IMG/VR virus record: IMGVR_UViG_3300042479_000727
Span: 22,616 to 86,615 of that record
Direction: 5' to 3' (one strand)
Source: a virus
Length of the DNA stretch: 64,000 nt
The translations under genes and the position numbers were made by a program. Under the pieces are notes generated by a model. That model worked only from the letters and a program-made list of their open reading frames with translations. It was not told the origin of the DNA and did not search any database. Positions 50,429-57,352 of the stretch are shown here, in pieces. Each line of letters begins with the position of its first letter. Position 1 is the first letter of the stretch.

Positions 50429-50641
50429 TCAACACCTCGGCGATTGTCCCGGACCGCAGCTTCGAAGATGTCCGCAACATATCTTCTGAGCTGAACCTTC
50501 CCAATTGGGGATCTGATCGAACAGGCTCTGACCCCTCCTCAGATTGGGATCCCAAGGCGCATCCCTGCGATCGTGTGTAGCGCAGCCCGTTACTGTGCTA
50601 GCGGCTACTAATATGCTGCAGATAAGCAGTGATATCTTCAT
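50429..50641 (-). CDS. Small Cys-rich lipoprotein
   Basis: 70 residues with a type II signal peptide: MKISLLICSILVAASTVTGC, lipobox T-V-T-G-C. The mature part holds ICCGHLRSC and a final Cys. It is predicted to sit on the outer membrane. It could be part of a lysis spanin or superinfection exclusion; neither is shown. It overlaps the upstream gene by 44 nt. Confidence 0.65.
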   Translation of the reverse strand: MKISLLICSILVAASTVTGCATHDRRDAPWDPNLRRGQSLFDQIPNWEGSAQKICCGHLRSCGPGQSPRC

Positions 50642-50822
50642 CAATGTCCTCTATGGTATCTAGTTGTGCTGCTGTCATTAGCTCACGCATGGTCACAGCA
50701 CGTTGTTTATATGCGGCGGGCATGGCGTTGACCAATACCTCTACTGCTTCTACTGTGTCACAGTTCCACAACAGTGTGCAGATCTGCACGTCTTGTTTGG
50801 ATAAGCCTTCTAGCCGGATCAT
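50598..50822 (-). CDS. Small helical conserved protein
   Basis: 74 residues. MIRLEGLSKQDVQICTLLW then CDTVEAVEVLVNAMP is a pattern I recall from phage proteins of T4-like type. The C-terminus is acidic. Its end overlaps the lipoprotein start. Function unknown. Confidence 0.55.
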   Translation of the reverse strand: MIRLEGLSKQDVQICTLLWNCDTVEAVEVLVNAMPAAYKQRAVTMRELMTAAQLDTIEDIDEDITAYLQHISSR

Positions 50823-50840
50823 GCTACACCTCGCAGGTAT

Positions 50841-51155
50841 TCAATCATGTTGGCCCAAGTGTTTGCAGGAACCTCTATACGTGAAGCCGGGACAGCTACA
50901 CGAGTCTTCAGTGACTGTGTATACTTGCCCACTACTACCAATGACTGTTTTTGCATTTGATGCTTTCTTCGTTGTGAATGGATTGGGTTTTACTGGTTCA
51001 AACTTACGGCCTCTCTTGTCAAATCCTTTGATGGGATTCTTGAAGTAGAAGGCTTCGGTTTCGCCCTGTTTGATATACGATACTAGATTCGTGCCATCTA
51101 CAAGGTATATGTGGGCGGGGAACTGGCCCCCTGTGATCTCTCTCAGTGCTTCCAT
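50841..51155 (-). CDS. SWIM zinc-finger protein
   Basis: 104 residues from the ATG at 51155, two bases after the upstream membrane gene. The C-terminus CSCPGFTYRGSCKHLGQHD fits the SWIM signature Cys-x-Cys-x(n)-Cys-x-His. The rest is a small alpha/beta domain. SWIM fingers bind DNA or proteins. A stand-alone phage SWIM protein in the takeover region could target host chromosome functions. Confidence 0.7.
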   Translation of the reverse strand: MEALREITGGQFPAHIYLVDGTNLVSYIKQGETEAFYFKNPIKGFDKRGRKFEPVKPNPFTTKKASNAKTVIGSSGQVYTVTEDSCSCPGFTYRGSCKHLGQHD

Positions 51156-51156
51156 G

Positions 51157-51342
51157 TTAGTCGAAGTAGTGTGCGTTACGGAAACCCAATGTGCCCGCAT
51201 ACATGCCTAGGAGGCCCAACACTGCCAACAACAATGAACCTGTGAGTTGCTCTGCATCTACGCTGGCCTCTACACCACCTACTGCACCCAGGGTGAGCAA
51301 GAGTCCTGCGATGAATACGAACATTGCTTGATTAGTTGTCAT
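51157..51342 (-). CDS. Small membrane protein
   Basis: 61 residues, two membrane helices (about 7-23 and 34-50). The start at 51342 has AAGGAAA upstream; an upstream ATG would read into the promoter. Function unknown. Confidence 0.65.
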   Translation of the reverse strand: MTTNQAMFVFIAGLLLTLGAVGGVEASVDAEQLTGSLLLAVLGLLGMYAGTLGFRNAHYFD

Positions 51343-51373
51343 TGTGTTTCCTTGTGTGTTTGTGTATGTGTTA

Positions 51374-51402
51374 ATTATAGCGTCTTTTGGATAACCTGTC
51401 AA
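51374..51402 (-). promoter_or_regulatory. Sigma70 promoter
   Basis: TTGACA, 17-nt spacer, TATAAT; drives the membrane gene and the SWIM gene. Confidence 0.85.
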
Positions 51403-51411
51403 CCACTAGGG

Positions 51412-51759
51412 TTAATCCAACCTACTTCCCGCATAGGCCTCAAAGCCATACTTCTCAAACACACCGGCTGCTGCTCTAGCACCTGCTTCCAGCGTGTCCA
51501 CGTTCTGGCATCCAAACTTGGATGGATTCCACATCTCTAAGCCGCCTGAGTATGAAGGACGGATCCCGGCGGCCTTCAAGGCCCGGCCCAACTTGGTGTT
51601 GCCCTTGACACCGTAGATCTTCACCCAGGCAAAGCCGCATGCGAATTGATCCCTGCCGCCCAGCTCTTGGCGAAAGTATTGATCAGCTGCGGCGTGGGCA
51701 GCGAATTCAGCTTCGGCTACGATCATGGGGATCTGCTCTGGAGTTGCTGTGATAGTCAT
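51412..51759 (-). CDS. Conserved small phage protein
   Basis: 115 residues. FACGFAWVKIYGVKGNTKLG then LEMWNPSKFGCQNVDTLEAG are clear blocks of a compact alpha/beta protein I believe is widespread in phages with unknown role. AAAGGACA precedes the ATG. Confidence 0.7.
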   Translation of the reverse strand: MTITATPEQIPMIVAEAEFAAHAAADQYFRQELGGRDQFACGFAWVKIYGVKGNTKLGRALKAAGIRPSYSGGLEMWNPSKFGCQNVDTLEAGARAAAGVFEKYGFEAYAGSRLD

Positions 51760-51784
51760 ATGTGTCCTTTGTGTGTATGTGTTA

Positions 51785-51813
51785 ATTATACTACCGTTTT
51801 ACCAAACTGTCAA
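51785..51813 (-). promoter_or_regulatory. Sigma70 promoter
   Basis: TTGACA, 17-nt spacer, TATAAT. The stop codon of the upstream 36-residue gene is the TGA within the -35 box. Confidence 0.85.
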
Positions 51814-51920
51814 CCAAATATGATAGTGCCTATGCCTGCAGTCCACAGCAGGAGAGCCTGGGCAATGCCAAAGTGGAACAAGAACCATGTAACAGCGATC
51901 CATCCAATCAGTTTAACCAT
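51810..51920 (-). CDS. 36-residue membrane peptide
   Basis: MVKLIGWIAVTWFLFHFGIA continues as a hydrophobic segment and ends IIFG. One or two membrane helices. Its own canonical promoter and the ribosome binding site AAAGGAGC 6-7 nt before the ATG make it a real gene despite its size. Function unknown. Confidence 0.7.
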   Translation of the reverse strand: MVKLIGWIAVTWFLFHFGIAQALLLWTAGIGTIIFG

Positions 51921-51946
51921 TGCCGCTCCTTTGTTGCTATGTGTTG

Positions 51947-51975
51947 ATTATACAACCAAAAAGCCTCGATGTCAA
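51947..51975 (-). promoter_or_regulatory. Sigma70 promoter
   Basis: TTGACA, 17-nt spacer, TATAAT, for the 36-residue membrane peptide. Confidence 0.85.
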
Positions 51976-52033
51976 CCCCACGAAGTGCCCAGGCGAGTTG
52001 CAGGGTCTAGTGGTAGGGTTGACACGTTGGCAA

Positions 52034-52420
52034 TTAGTCCACCCAGCTTTCTACCATCATCACGGGCTTTTTCAGCACACGCTTGACGAAATCCTCGGGC
52101 TCATCGTCAGTGCGCACTAACACGAATCCCATGCTTTCTACCAGGTCCACAGAGCAGATCTGAAGGTCCAAGCCTGCGGCCTCAAAGGCAATGTTCATCT
52201 TTGTAAGTGCATACTTGACGCCTGCGTCAAAGGCCGCATACTCACCGTCTGCTGTGTCCTCAAAGTCGAACTCCTGCTCCATAATGTTCACGTAGTCCTG
52301 ACCGTCTGCTACGATGAACTTGCCGATCTTCTTCCAGTTGCTCTGCTTCTCGCTGTCAAAGTAGTCACAGCACTCGTTAATGTCAAACGAGGCAAAGTTG
52401 TCATAATTTACTTTAGCCAT
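52034..52420 (-). CDS. Acidic hypothetical protein
   Basis: 128 residues, pI clearly acidic, alpha/beta (KIGKFIVADGQDYVNIMEQ). Its acidity and early promoter resemble small phage proteins that bind host DNA-binding proteins or mimic DNA, but there is no direct evidence. AGGAGCGA precedes the start. Confidence 0.65.
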   Translation of the reverse strand: MAKVNYDNFASFDINECCDYFDSEKQSNWKKIGKFIVADGQDYVNIMEQEFDFEDTADGEYAAFDAGVKYALTKMNIAFEAAGLDLQICSVDLVESMGFVLVRTDDEPEDFVKRVLKKPVMMVESWVD

Positions 52421-52455
52421 TTGGTTCGCTCCTATTGCTTTGTTACTATGTGTGT

Positions 52456-52484
52456 ATTATAACACCTTTTGGATAACCCGTCAA
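52456..52484 (-). promoter_or_regulatory. Sigma70 promoter
   Basis: TTGACG, 17-nt spacer, TATAAT. Confidence 0.85.
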
Positions 52485-52501
52485 CCACCCGGGTTATTGG
52501 A

Positions 52502-52708
52502 CTAGTAGCTTTGGTGACTGTGACCAATGCGGTAGACTTGTGTGCCCCGGGCAACCTCTTCGTCTTCACCTTCTATGGTGTAGGCTTCTGGCAACATGAT
52601 AGTTGCCAACTCGCCATAGCAGTAGTAACCGCTCTCGGTTACTACCAACTCTGCGTCCTGAGGCAATGCCTGCAATGCCTGGATCATGTGTGCTACTGTT
52701 ATTGTCAT
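52502..52708 (-). CDS. Small hypothetical protein
   Basis: 68 residues. MTITVAHMIQALQALPQDAEL followed by VVTESGYYCYGEL is a common small phage protein pattern (helix, then beta hairpin). AGGAGCGA upstream. Function unknown. Confidence 0.65.
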   Translation of the reverse strand: MTITVAHMIQALQALPQDAELVVTESGYYCYGELATIMLPEAYTIEGEDEEVARGTQVYRIGHSHQSY

Positions 52709-52744
52709 ATATCGCTCCTACTGTTTGTTTGTTGCTATGTGTGT

Positions 52745-52773
52745 ATTATATGACAGATTGGCTGGGTTGTCAA
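52745..52773 (-). promoter_or_regulatory. Sigma70 promoter
   Basis: TTGACA, 17-nt spacer, TATAAT. Confidence 0.85.
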
Positions 52774-52783
52774 CCAAATTCAA

Positions 52784-52808
52784 ATATAACCCTAGATCGA
52801 GTAGGGTT
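52784..52808 (-). terminator. Terminator after the DNA methyltransferase
   Basis: AACCCTA / TAGGGTT stem overlapping the stop codon, with a short AT tail. Confidence 0.6.
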
Positions 52809-53754
52809 ATTCCGTAGCTTCGAAAAACAGGGGATTCAATGGCGCAGATCCCTGGGCCTGATCACGGATTCTATCTTGGGCAAACTGGATGTAGTCTGCA
52901 TCAATGTCAAATCCAATGTAGTCCAAGCCCTGACGCTGCGCGGCCACAGCACTGGTTCCTGATCCCATGAATGGATCCACCAACACTCCCGACTTGACTC
53001 CGCTGAACCGTATGCACTGTTCGATTAGGGCCACGGGGAACGTGGCGGGATGACTGCCCCTGTGCAGCTCTCGATTGGCTATGGTATCATAGGGCACATA
53101 CCAGCTGTTGCCCCGGCATCGAACTGCTGGACGTGGTTTCTGACTAGCCATCTTCTGTGCTAGATCAGCTGCAAGTTTGGCCTGTTCAGCAGCAGTGGCT
53201 CGACGATTGAAGTCTTTGATGTCTGTGAATCCCATCTTCTTGGCCAAACGCCCACGAACGCGGCCGGAGTTGTCAATGTTGCAGTCCCACATGTAAGGCA
53301 CTCCAACCGCCAACTTGTCACAGACCACAGCGCCGGTTTTGGTGAAGTGAAACAGATGTTCCCACGTGGGATTAGCGAATCGTGTGCTGTTGATGGGTTT
53401 GAAATGCCCAGAAGTCACGTCATTGACTGCGATGCTCTTGACCCATGTAAAATTGTTCTGCAGGACGAAATGTCTGCGAGCGATCATGCCCACATCCATG
53501 CCCACCCAGGGATCGATGTTGCTGTAGCCCATGTTCAACCAAAAGTGGCCTGTGTCTTTGAGGCAGTGCTTGACGGCAACAAAAACCCCGTCCAACCATT
53601 CTAGATATTCCTGTCTGGGTTTGTTGTCCTGATAGGTGCTGTAGTCGATTCCCAAGTTGTAGGGCGGGGAAGTTGTGACCATGTCCACACTGGCTGCGGG
53701 AAGGGACAGCATGCCTGCCACGCAGTCTTGTAGGTGAATGATGTTGGTCTGCAT
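52807..53754 (-). CDS. DNA methyltransferase, beta class
   Basis: 315 residues. Catalytic motif IV TSPPYNLG (about 28-35) precedes the SAM motif I VDPFMGSGTSAVAA (about 262), an order called beta class. TSPPY fits N4-cytosine or N6-adenine methylation. The target-recognition region lies between. No restriction partner is adjacent, so it is probably an orphan enzyme for protection or regulation. It has a late-type motif 4 nt before the ATG instead of the sigma70 promoters around it. Confidence 0.9.
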   Translation of the reverse strand: MQTNIIHLQDCVAGMLSLPAASVDMVTTSPPYNLGIDYSTYQDNKPRQEYLEWLDGVFVAVKHCLKDTGHFWLNMGYSNIDPWVGMDVGMIARRHFVLQNNFTWVKSIAVNDVTSGHFKPINSTRFANPTWEHLFHFTKTGAVVCDKLAVGVPYMWDCNIDNSGRVRGRLAKKMGFTDIKDFNRRATAAEQAKLAADLAQKMASQKPRPAVRCRGNSWYVPYDTIANRELHRGSHPATFPVALIEQCIRFSGVKSGVLVDPFMGSGTSAVAAQRQGLDYIGFDIDADYIQFAQDRIRDQAQGSAPLNPLFFEATE

Positions 53755-53758
53755 GTGA

Positions 53759-53766
53759 TATTTACG
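53759..53766 (-). promoter_or_regulatory. Late promoter motif CGTAAATA
   Basis: It ends 4 nt before the ATG at 53754; the DNA methyltransferase may thus be made late and leaderless. Confidence 0.5.
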
Positions 53767-53771
53767 TGGGG

Positions 53772-54026
53772 TTAGTCCGCATAGATAGAAACGTGAACCG
53801 CGTTGCTGCGAAGTGTGGTCTGGCGCATGTGATCGTATCTAGGTCCACGATAGCGCACACGAACACGCTGCCCGGGACTGGCTCGTTTGACCAAGGCCCT
53901 GAAGTATTCAGCTTGGTCTATGGGAACCTGTTTGACCACGCTGAGTTCGTTGACAGGACTGCGATATTGTTGTATCATTGCTTGTTCGTCTGCGGTCAGC
54001 ACAGTGAATGCCAAGAATTTGTTCAT
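53772..54026 (-). CDS. Small hypothetical protein
   Basis: 84 residues from MNKFLAFTVLTADEQAMIQQ; the C-terminus is Arg-rich (GQRVRVRYRGPRYDHMRQTT). AAGGAGCAG precedes the chosen ATG. It has no own promoter and probably follows the membrane gene at 54043. Confidence 0.6.
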   Translation of the reverse strand: MNKFLAFTVLTADEQAMIQQYRSPVNELSVVKQVPIDQAEYFRALVKRASPGQRVRVRYRGPRYDHMRQTTLRSNAVHVSIYAD

Positions 54027-54042
54027 GATCTGCTCCTTGTTG

Positions 54043-54273
54043 TTATCCAAATGCCTTGTATAGTCCCACAAAGCCTATCAGCAGTGCTACCACGTTGACT
54101 GTGAACTGAGGTAGGTTACGCACACGCACGGTCCATGCAAGGAATGCCACTGTGCCTATGAATGCTGCGATGATGTTCCAGGGATATGCTTCTGGACCCA
54201 TAGCGTTGAGCACATGCATGGCGATAATGGCCGCTGCTCCGGTCCACTGTAAGATGTCATTTGTTCTGTTCAT
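54043..54273 (-). CDS. Small membrane protein, leaderless start
   Basis: 76 residues, three membrane helices predicted. The ATG at 54273 lies 6 nt after the -10 box, so translation should be leaderless. An upstream in-frame ATG lies in the -35 region and would not be transcribed. Function unknown. Confidence 0.7.
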   Translation of the reverse strand: MNRTNDILQWTGAAAIIAMHVLNAMGPEAYPWNIIAAFIGTVAFLAWTVRVRNLPQFTVNVVALLIGFVGLYKAFG

Positions 54274-54279
54274 GTGTGT

Positions 54280-54308
54280 ATTATAACACTGAACAGCCAG
54301 ATTGTCAA
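54280..54308 (-). promoter_or_regulatory. Sigma70 promoter, start site on the ATG
   Basis: TTGACA, 17-nt spacer, TATAAT, then ACACAC and ATG. Confidence 0.88.
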
Positions 54309-54313
54309 CCAAA

Positions 54314-54703
54314 TTAGGTGTTGTTTTTCTGCAACAGATCAGCGCCGTCCTCTTCGGAGATCACCAACCTCACATCCTTCATCCTGTGGGCAATGGCATC
54401 TATCAACGTGGCCTTGTCATTTCCCTGTCCAAGGAACGTGGAATCATCCTTGCGGTAAGCGAAGATCTGATTGCCCTGTTGCTCTAGGGTGATTTCTACC
54501 ACGGTCAAGTCCTTGGCTTCCTCGACATCTTCCGGCTGCCATCCTGGTGATTGGATCTTGATCATGGCTCGGAGTAGGTCCTGTTCAGAGACCTTCAAGG
54601 CTCGCAACAGTTGCCGGAATCCATCGAGATGCACCTGTCTTGATGCTCTCCATCCTATGAAGATCCCCACAGCTGCTGCGATGATTAGTTCTGTCATGTC
54701 CAT
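54314..54703 (-). CDS. Membrane-anchored hypothetical protein
   Basis: 129 residues. An N-terminal membrane segment (LIIAAAVGIFIGW) is followed by a soluble alpha/beta domain. Two start codons are possible: ATG 54703 (6 nt after an early -10) and ATG 54697 (5 nt after a perfect late motif). Function unknown. Confidence 0.65.
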   Translation of the reverse strand: MDMTELIIAAAVGIFIGWRASRQVHLDGFRQLLRALKVSEQDLLRAMIKIQSPGWQPEDVEEAKDLTVVEITLEQQGNQIFAYRKDDSTFLGQGNDKATLIDAIAHRMKDVRLVISEEDGADLLQKNNT

Positions 54704-54738
54704 ATTTATATTATACTGGATTTTGGATCAAAAGTCAA
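54703..54738 (-). promoter_or_regulatory. Overlapping early and late promoters
   Basis: Early: TTGACT, 17-nt spacer, TATAAT (54710-54738), then 6 nt to ATG 54703. Late: TATAAATA (54703-54710), then 5 nt to ATG 54697. The two boxes share one base, and each is spaced for its own start codon. Confidence 0.7.
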
Positions 54739-54765
54739 CCGTCTAGCAACGGGGCCTGTGGGGTC

Positions 54766-54792
54766 AAGAAGAAACCCTACAAGGTGTAGGGT
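54766..54792 (-). terminator. Terminator
   Basis: ACCCTAC / GTAGGGT stem with a T/C-rich tail, after the 48-residue gene. Confidence 0.65.
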
Positions 54793-54800
54793 CTTTGCGT

Positions 54801-54947
54801 TTAATAGACAACGTCGTCTAGTTCTATTGCAAGTGCATTAAAAGCATTTTGTATGCGCTCGTGTTCGTCTAGTCCTACTTGTTCTAGCATGTCTTGCAGT
54901 TGCAACATTAAGCTGTCGATTTTTTGTTTAGCTTGTTTGCTTGTCAT
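54801..54947 (-). CDS. 48-residue helical protein
   Basis: MTSKQAKQKIDSLMLQLQDM continues as an amphipathic coiled-coil-like helix and ends in an acidic DDVVY. Own promoter and terminator. Ribosome binding site AGAAAG is weak. Function unknown. Confidence 0.65.
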   Translation of the reverse strand: MTSKQAKQKIDSLMLQLQDMLEQVGLDEHERIQNAFNALAIELDDVVY

Positions 54948-54970
54948 CTTTTACTTTCTGTTAAAAATGT

Positions 54971-54999
54971 ATTATAGCACAAGTTGTCCAAAATGTCAA
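54971..54999 (-). promoter_or_regulatory. Sigma70 promoter
   Basis: TTGACA, 17-nt spacer, TATAAT, for the 48-residue gene. Confidence 0.85.
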
Positions 55000-55002
55000 G
55001 CC

Positions 55003-55032
55003 AAAAAAAAAGACCCTAGGGTTACTAGGGTC
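55003..55032 (-). terminator. Terminator
   Basis: GACCCTAG / CTAGGGTC stem followed by nine T on the minus strand. Confidence 0.9.
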
Positions 55033-55066
55033 TATCAAGGTTGCTGATTACCGAGAGCGAATCGGG

Positions 55067-55378
55067 TTATTCAGCAACAGCTTCTGCCTTCGCGACAGTA
55101 GTTGTAGTTACCTTGGCAGCTGTGGCCGAAGGGTTCTTCTTGACTACGTAGGCTACAGCAGCTTCGATAGCTGCGTTGCCCTTGCCAAAGCCTGTGCTCA
55201 CCATGTGCGCACCGATCTCCGCTTTGGTCATCTCATGTGGAAGATCCACGAGCTGCACGTCTGTGTGACCGTTCTTGGCCAGGATCTTGACACGCATGGT
55301 GTCGTTGGCGAAACGAACCTTGGTCTTGCCTTCGTATGTTGAAACGCCTGCTACTGCAAACTTTTTATCTGTTGCCAT
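55067..55378 (-). CDS. Small basic hypothetical protein
   Basis: 103 residues from ATG 55378 (AGAGGTAA upstream). KFAVAGVSTYEGKTKVRFAN then beta strands; helical middle; Ala/Thr/Lys-rich tail. Net positive, so nucleic-acid binding is possible. Function unknown. Confidence 0.65.
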   Translation of the reverse strand: MATDKKFAVAGVSTYEGKTKVRFANDTMRVKILAKNGHTDVQLVDLPHEMTKAEIGAHMVSTGFGKGNAAIEAAVAYVVKKNPSATAAKVTTTTVAKAEAVAE

Positions 55379-55433
55379 GATGTTACCTCTTTCTGTGTGT
55401 GTTAAAAATATGCCAATCATTCAGCATGTTATT

Positions 55434-55462
55434 AGTATAGCATACCAAATTCAAACAGTCAA
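55434..55462 (-). promoter_or_regulatory. Sigma70 promoter
   Basis: TTGACT, 17-nt spacer, TATACT. Confidence 0.8.
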
Positions 55463-55466
55463 CCAT

Positions 55467-55643
55467 TCATTTTACCAAATTAACCTGAATAGTGACACTC
55501 TCTTTCTCGTCAAGGGCGGTGATGAACTCATCGTCAAAGACCAGATCCTGCATGCTAAGGTCGATCATTTCTTCGACTCTAGCCATATCGGGTGTGCCGT
55601 TCCCAGCACAAACCACGTTGAAAACAAATTGATATTCTCTCAT
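55467..55643 (-). CDS. Small acidic hypothetical protein
   Basis: 58 residues starting at the ATG that overlaps the stop of the upstream gene (ATGA). Beta-alpha-beta pattern, acidic C-terminal half. Function unknown. Confidence 0.55.
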   Translation of the reverse strand: MREYQFVFNVVCAGNGTPDMARVEEMIDLSMQDLVFDDEFITALDEKESVTIQVNLVK

Positions 55644-55933
55644 AACCATCTATCCTTTGCCAAGGTAAAGTTAACCAGGGCCGAGTCACGAAAGAACACA
55701 TTGCCGTCTGTGTCCCAGGCCCATTCCGGCACTGCCCGACCCGCCTTCTTGATAGCCCACGCTTCGTGAATGAAACAGCCTGGGCCATTCATCTGCGTCA
55801 TGTAGCATCGCATTTCGTAGAAGGCCATGAGTCCTTGGGCACGAGCTTCTTCACCGTACCAATGACCGCTATTGGTTCTGTGTGTCCAAACACCGTAGCC
55901 ACTATAGCGTCGATCAAGTTTGATTACTTTCAT
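55640..55933 (-). CDS. Hypothetical protein
   Basis: 97 residues from the ATG overlapping the DUF1281-type gene's stop. MKVIKLDRRYSGYGVWTHRT then WYGEEARAQGLMAFYEMRCY; aromatic-rich. Function unknown. Coupled translation. Confidence 0.6.
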   Translation of the reverse strand: MKVIKLDRRYSGYGVWTHRTNSGHWYGEEARAQGLMAFYEMRCYMTQMNGPGCFIHEAWAIKKAGRAVPEWAWDTDGNVFFRDSALVNFTLAKDRWL

Positions 55934-56547
55934 TCTGCGATCAGCGCCTTCTTCTCGGCACCATCCTTGATCCAAGCAGTGAGCTCTTCTTCATTCTCAG
56001 CCTCGTATTCCCGGATGCTTTCTGCAATGCCAAATGCTTCGTTGATCTCTGGATAGTGCTGTTCGATATCATCGGCACTCATGCCTTCGAGGCTGATCTC
56101 TTCATCATTGCCATCACCGTAGGCACCAGCAAAAGCCATACCTGATTCGTAATACATAGCGTTGACCTTGAAGCCCAACTCTTCTAACTTCACATAGGCA
56201 TTCACAGGAGGAGCCCAGGCTGAATCAAAGTAGGTGTGTAGCATCTTGCCATCTGGATGCACATCAGTGCTTCCTTCACAGCCTACATCCCATTTGGTTC
56301 CCCACTCGCCTACACAGAAGTCATACCAGTTGCCATAACCGTATTTCTCTAGATTCTCAGCGGTCTTGCGTTCTAGTTCTCTCTGCTCGTCACCGTCACC
56401 CAATCGTCCTGCAACGATCTGCAGATCCGTTGGCACTGGAATGAACTCATTCAAGAACTCTCCACGCAACAGTGCATCTGCGGCACGCTTGATCATTGCT
56501 GGGTCTTCGTGTTCCAGTGTTAGGTTGTTGTTGCACCAATTAGGCAT
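55930..56547 (-). CDS. Api92/YubB-like ferredoxin-fold protein
   Basis: 205 residues. The opening MPNWCNNNLTLEHEDP is the hallmark of the DUF1281 (Api92/YubB) family, with FDSAWAPPVNAYVKLEELG and MYYESGMAFAGAYGDGNDEE as further family blocks. These occur on plasmids and phages. The function is not known. The acidic C-terminus is phage-typical. AAGGAGCG precedes the start. Confidence 0.85.
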   Translation of the reverse strand: MPNWCNNNLTLEHEDPAMIKRAADALLRGEFLNEFIPVPTDLQIVAGRLGDGDEQRELERKTAENLEKYGYGNWYDFCVGEWGTKWDVGCEGSTDVHPDGKMLHTYFDSAWAPPVNAYVKLEELGFKVNAMYYESGMAFAGAYGDGNDEEISLEGMSADDIEQHYPEINEAFGIAESIREYEAENEEELTAWIKDGAEKKALIAE

Positions 56548-56556
56548 GTTCGCTCC

Positions 56557-56766
56557 TTAAGATGTTGTTAAAAGATTCATCAGGTTCCGGTTGAGTGTGT
56601 CCATCTCACTCTGCTCAACATAGAAGTCTGTGCGTGGATCCCAATACTTGCCCTCTTTGGGATCGTAATACAAAACCCTACCAAGGAAGTTGAATGGGCC
56701 TTCTAACCCTGGGCGTGGACCATACTTGTCACGCATTGTATCGAATTCAAATGTCTTATAACCCAT
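56557..56766 (-). CDS. Small hypothetical protein
   Basis: 69 residues. FNFLGRVLYYDPKEGKYWDP suggests a beta hairpin with aromatic residues. AAGGAGAGCG upstream. First gene of a four-gene run to 55467. Confidence 0.6.
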   Translation of the reverse strand: MGYKTFEFDTMRDKYGPRPGLEGPFNFLGRVLYYDPKEGKYWDPRTDFYVEQSEMDTLNRNLMNLLTTS

Positions 56767-56791
56767 TACTCGCTCTCCTTAGTATGTGTAT

Positions 56792-56820
56792 ATTATACTA
56801 TCAGTTGCTCAATTTGTCAA
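56792..56820 (-). promoter_or_regulatory. Sigma70 promoter
   Basis: TTGACA, 17-nt spacer, TATAAT. The -35 is inside the coding end of the gene at 56801-57031. Confidence 0.85.
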
Positions 56821-57031
56821 CCGATTCGTAGTCTTTAACCATACGGTACAAAGGGTCTATGATCTCCACGTGCTCAAGCTCGAAATCGTCTGTTGCCCAA
56901 TCCATCCACTCTTCTGAGAACACTTCCACTTCCCCTGCCTGGAGCATCTCCCGAGCTTCTTCTTCAGTTGCTGCGTCGACCACGTAGATTTCCGATATGA
57001 TGGCATTGCGCCAAAATGTGAACTTCTTCAT
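56801..57031 (-). CDS. Small acidic protein
   Basis: 76 residues. AISEIYVVDAATEEEAREML-type layout (beta strand then helix) resembles short phage proteins with a DpnD/PcfM-like core. It overlaps the upstream gene (ATGA) and its end encodes part of the next promoter. Confidence 0.6.
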   Translation of the reverse strand: MKKFTFWRNAIISEIYVVDAATEEEAREMLQAGEVEVFSEEWMDWATDDFELEHVEIIDPLYRMVKDYESVDKLSN

Positions 57032-57294
57032 CGGTAGTCTTTCTTGTCACCGTAGAGTTCGTTGTGGGTGTAGCCTCTTTGATACTCTGCTACTTCTTCC
57101 TCAGACAACTGATCAACACGCAGACCTGAGTCGCCTCCCACACCGCCGTAGTGTGGATCACGTGATCGACCGTAGTAGGAATCAGCACTGCCACGATCAA
57201 ACAGGCAACCGTGTTGCTTGCGATCGAACTGCCATCCCTTGAGGATCTTTATGATACGCTCTTGTTCTGTGTCAGATTCTAGTTTAATATACAT
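57028..57294 (-). CDS. Small hypothetical protein
   Basis: 88 residues. An N-terminal alpha/beta part and a Gly/Tyr/Asp-rich middle (YYGRSRDPHYGGVGGDSG), probably a flexible loop. AAGGAGCGAAG upstream. Function unknown. Confidence 0.6.
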   Translation of the reverse strand: MYIKLESDTEQERIIKILKGWQFDRKQHGCLFDRGSADSYYGRSRDPHYGGVGGDSGLRVDQLSEEEVAEYQRGYTHNELYGDKKDYR

Positions 57295-57323
57295 CTTCGC
57301 TCCTTGTTATTCACTATACCTAT

Positions 57324-57352
57324 AGTATAACACCGATGATCCAATCTGTCAA
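57324..57352 (-). promoter_or_regulatory. Sigma70 promoter
   Basis: TTGACA, 17-nt spacer, TATACT. The stop codon of the upstream gene is the TGA within the -35. Confidence 0.85.

Noticed and set aside
50340-50555. Second minus-strand frame across the lipoprotein gene
   Set aside because: Overlaps the lipoprotein almost fully, has no ribosome binding site, and no protein-like features.
53766-54098. Plus-strand frame opposite the genes at 53772-54071
   Set aside because: No start signals; the minus-strand genes have ribosome binding sites and an early promoter.
54274-54312. Upstream start giving a MVDN... extension, also at 57799-57837
   Set aside because: The extension is the promoter sequence read as protein; the ATG 6 nt after the -10 is the more likely start in both genes.
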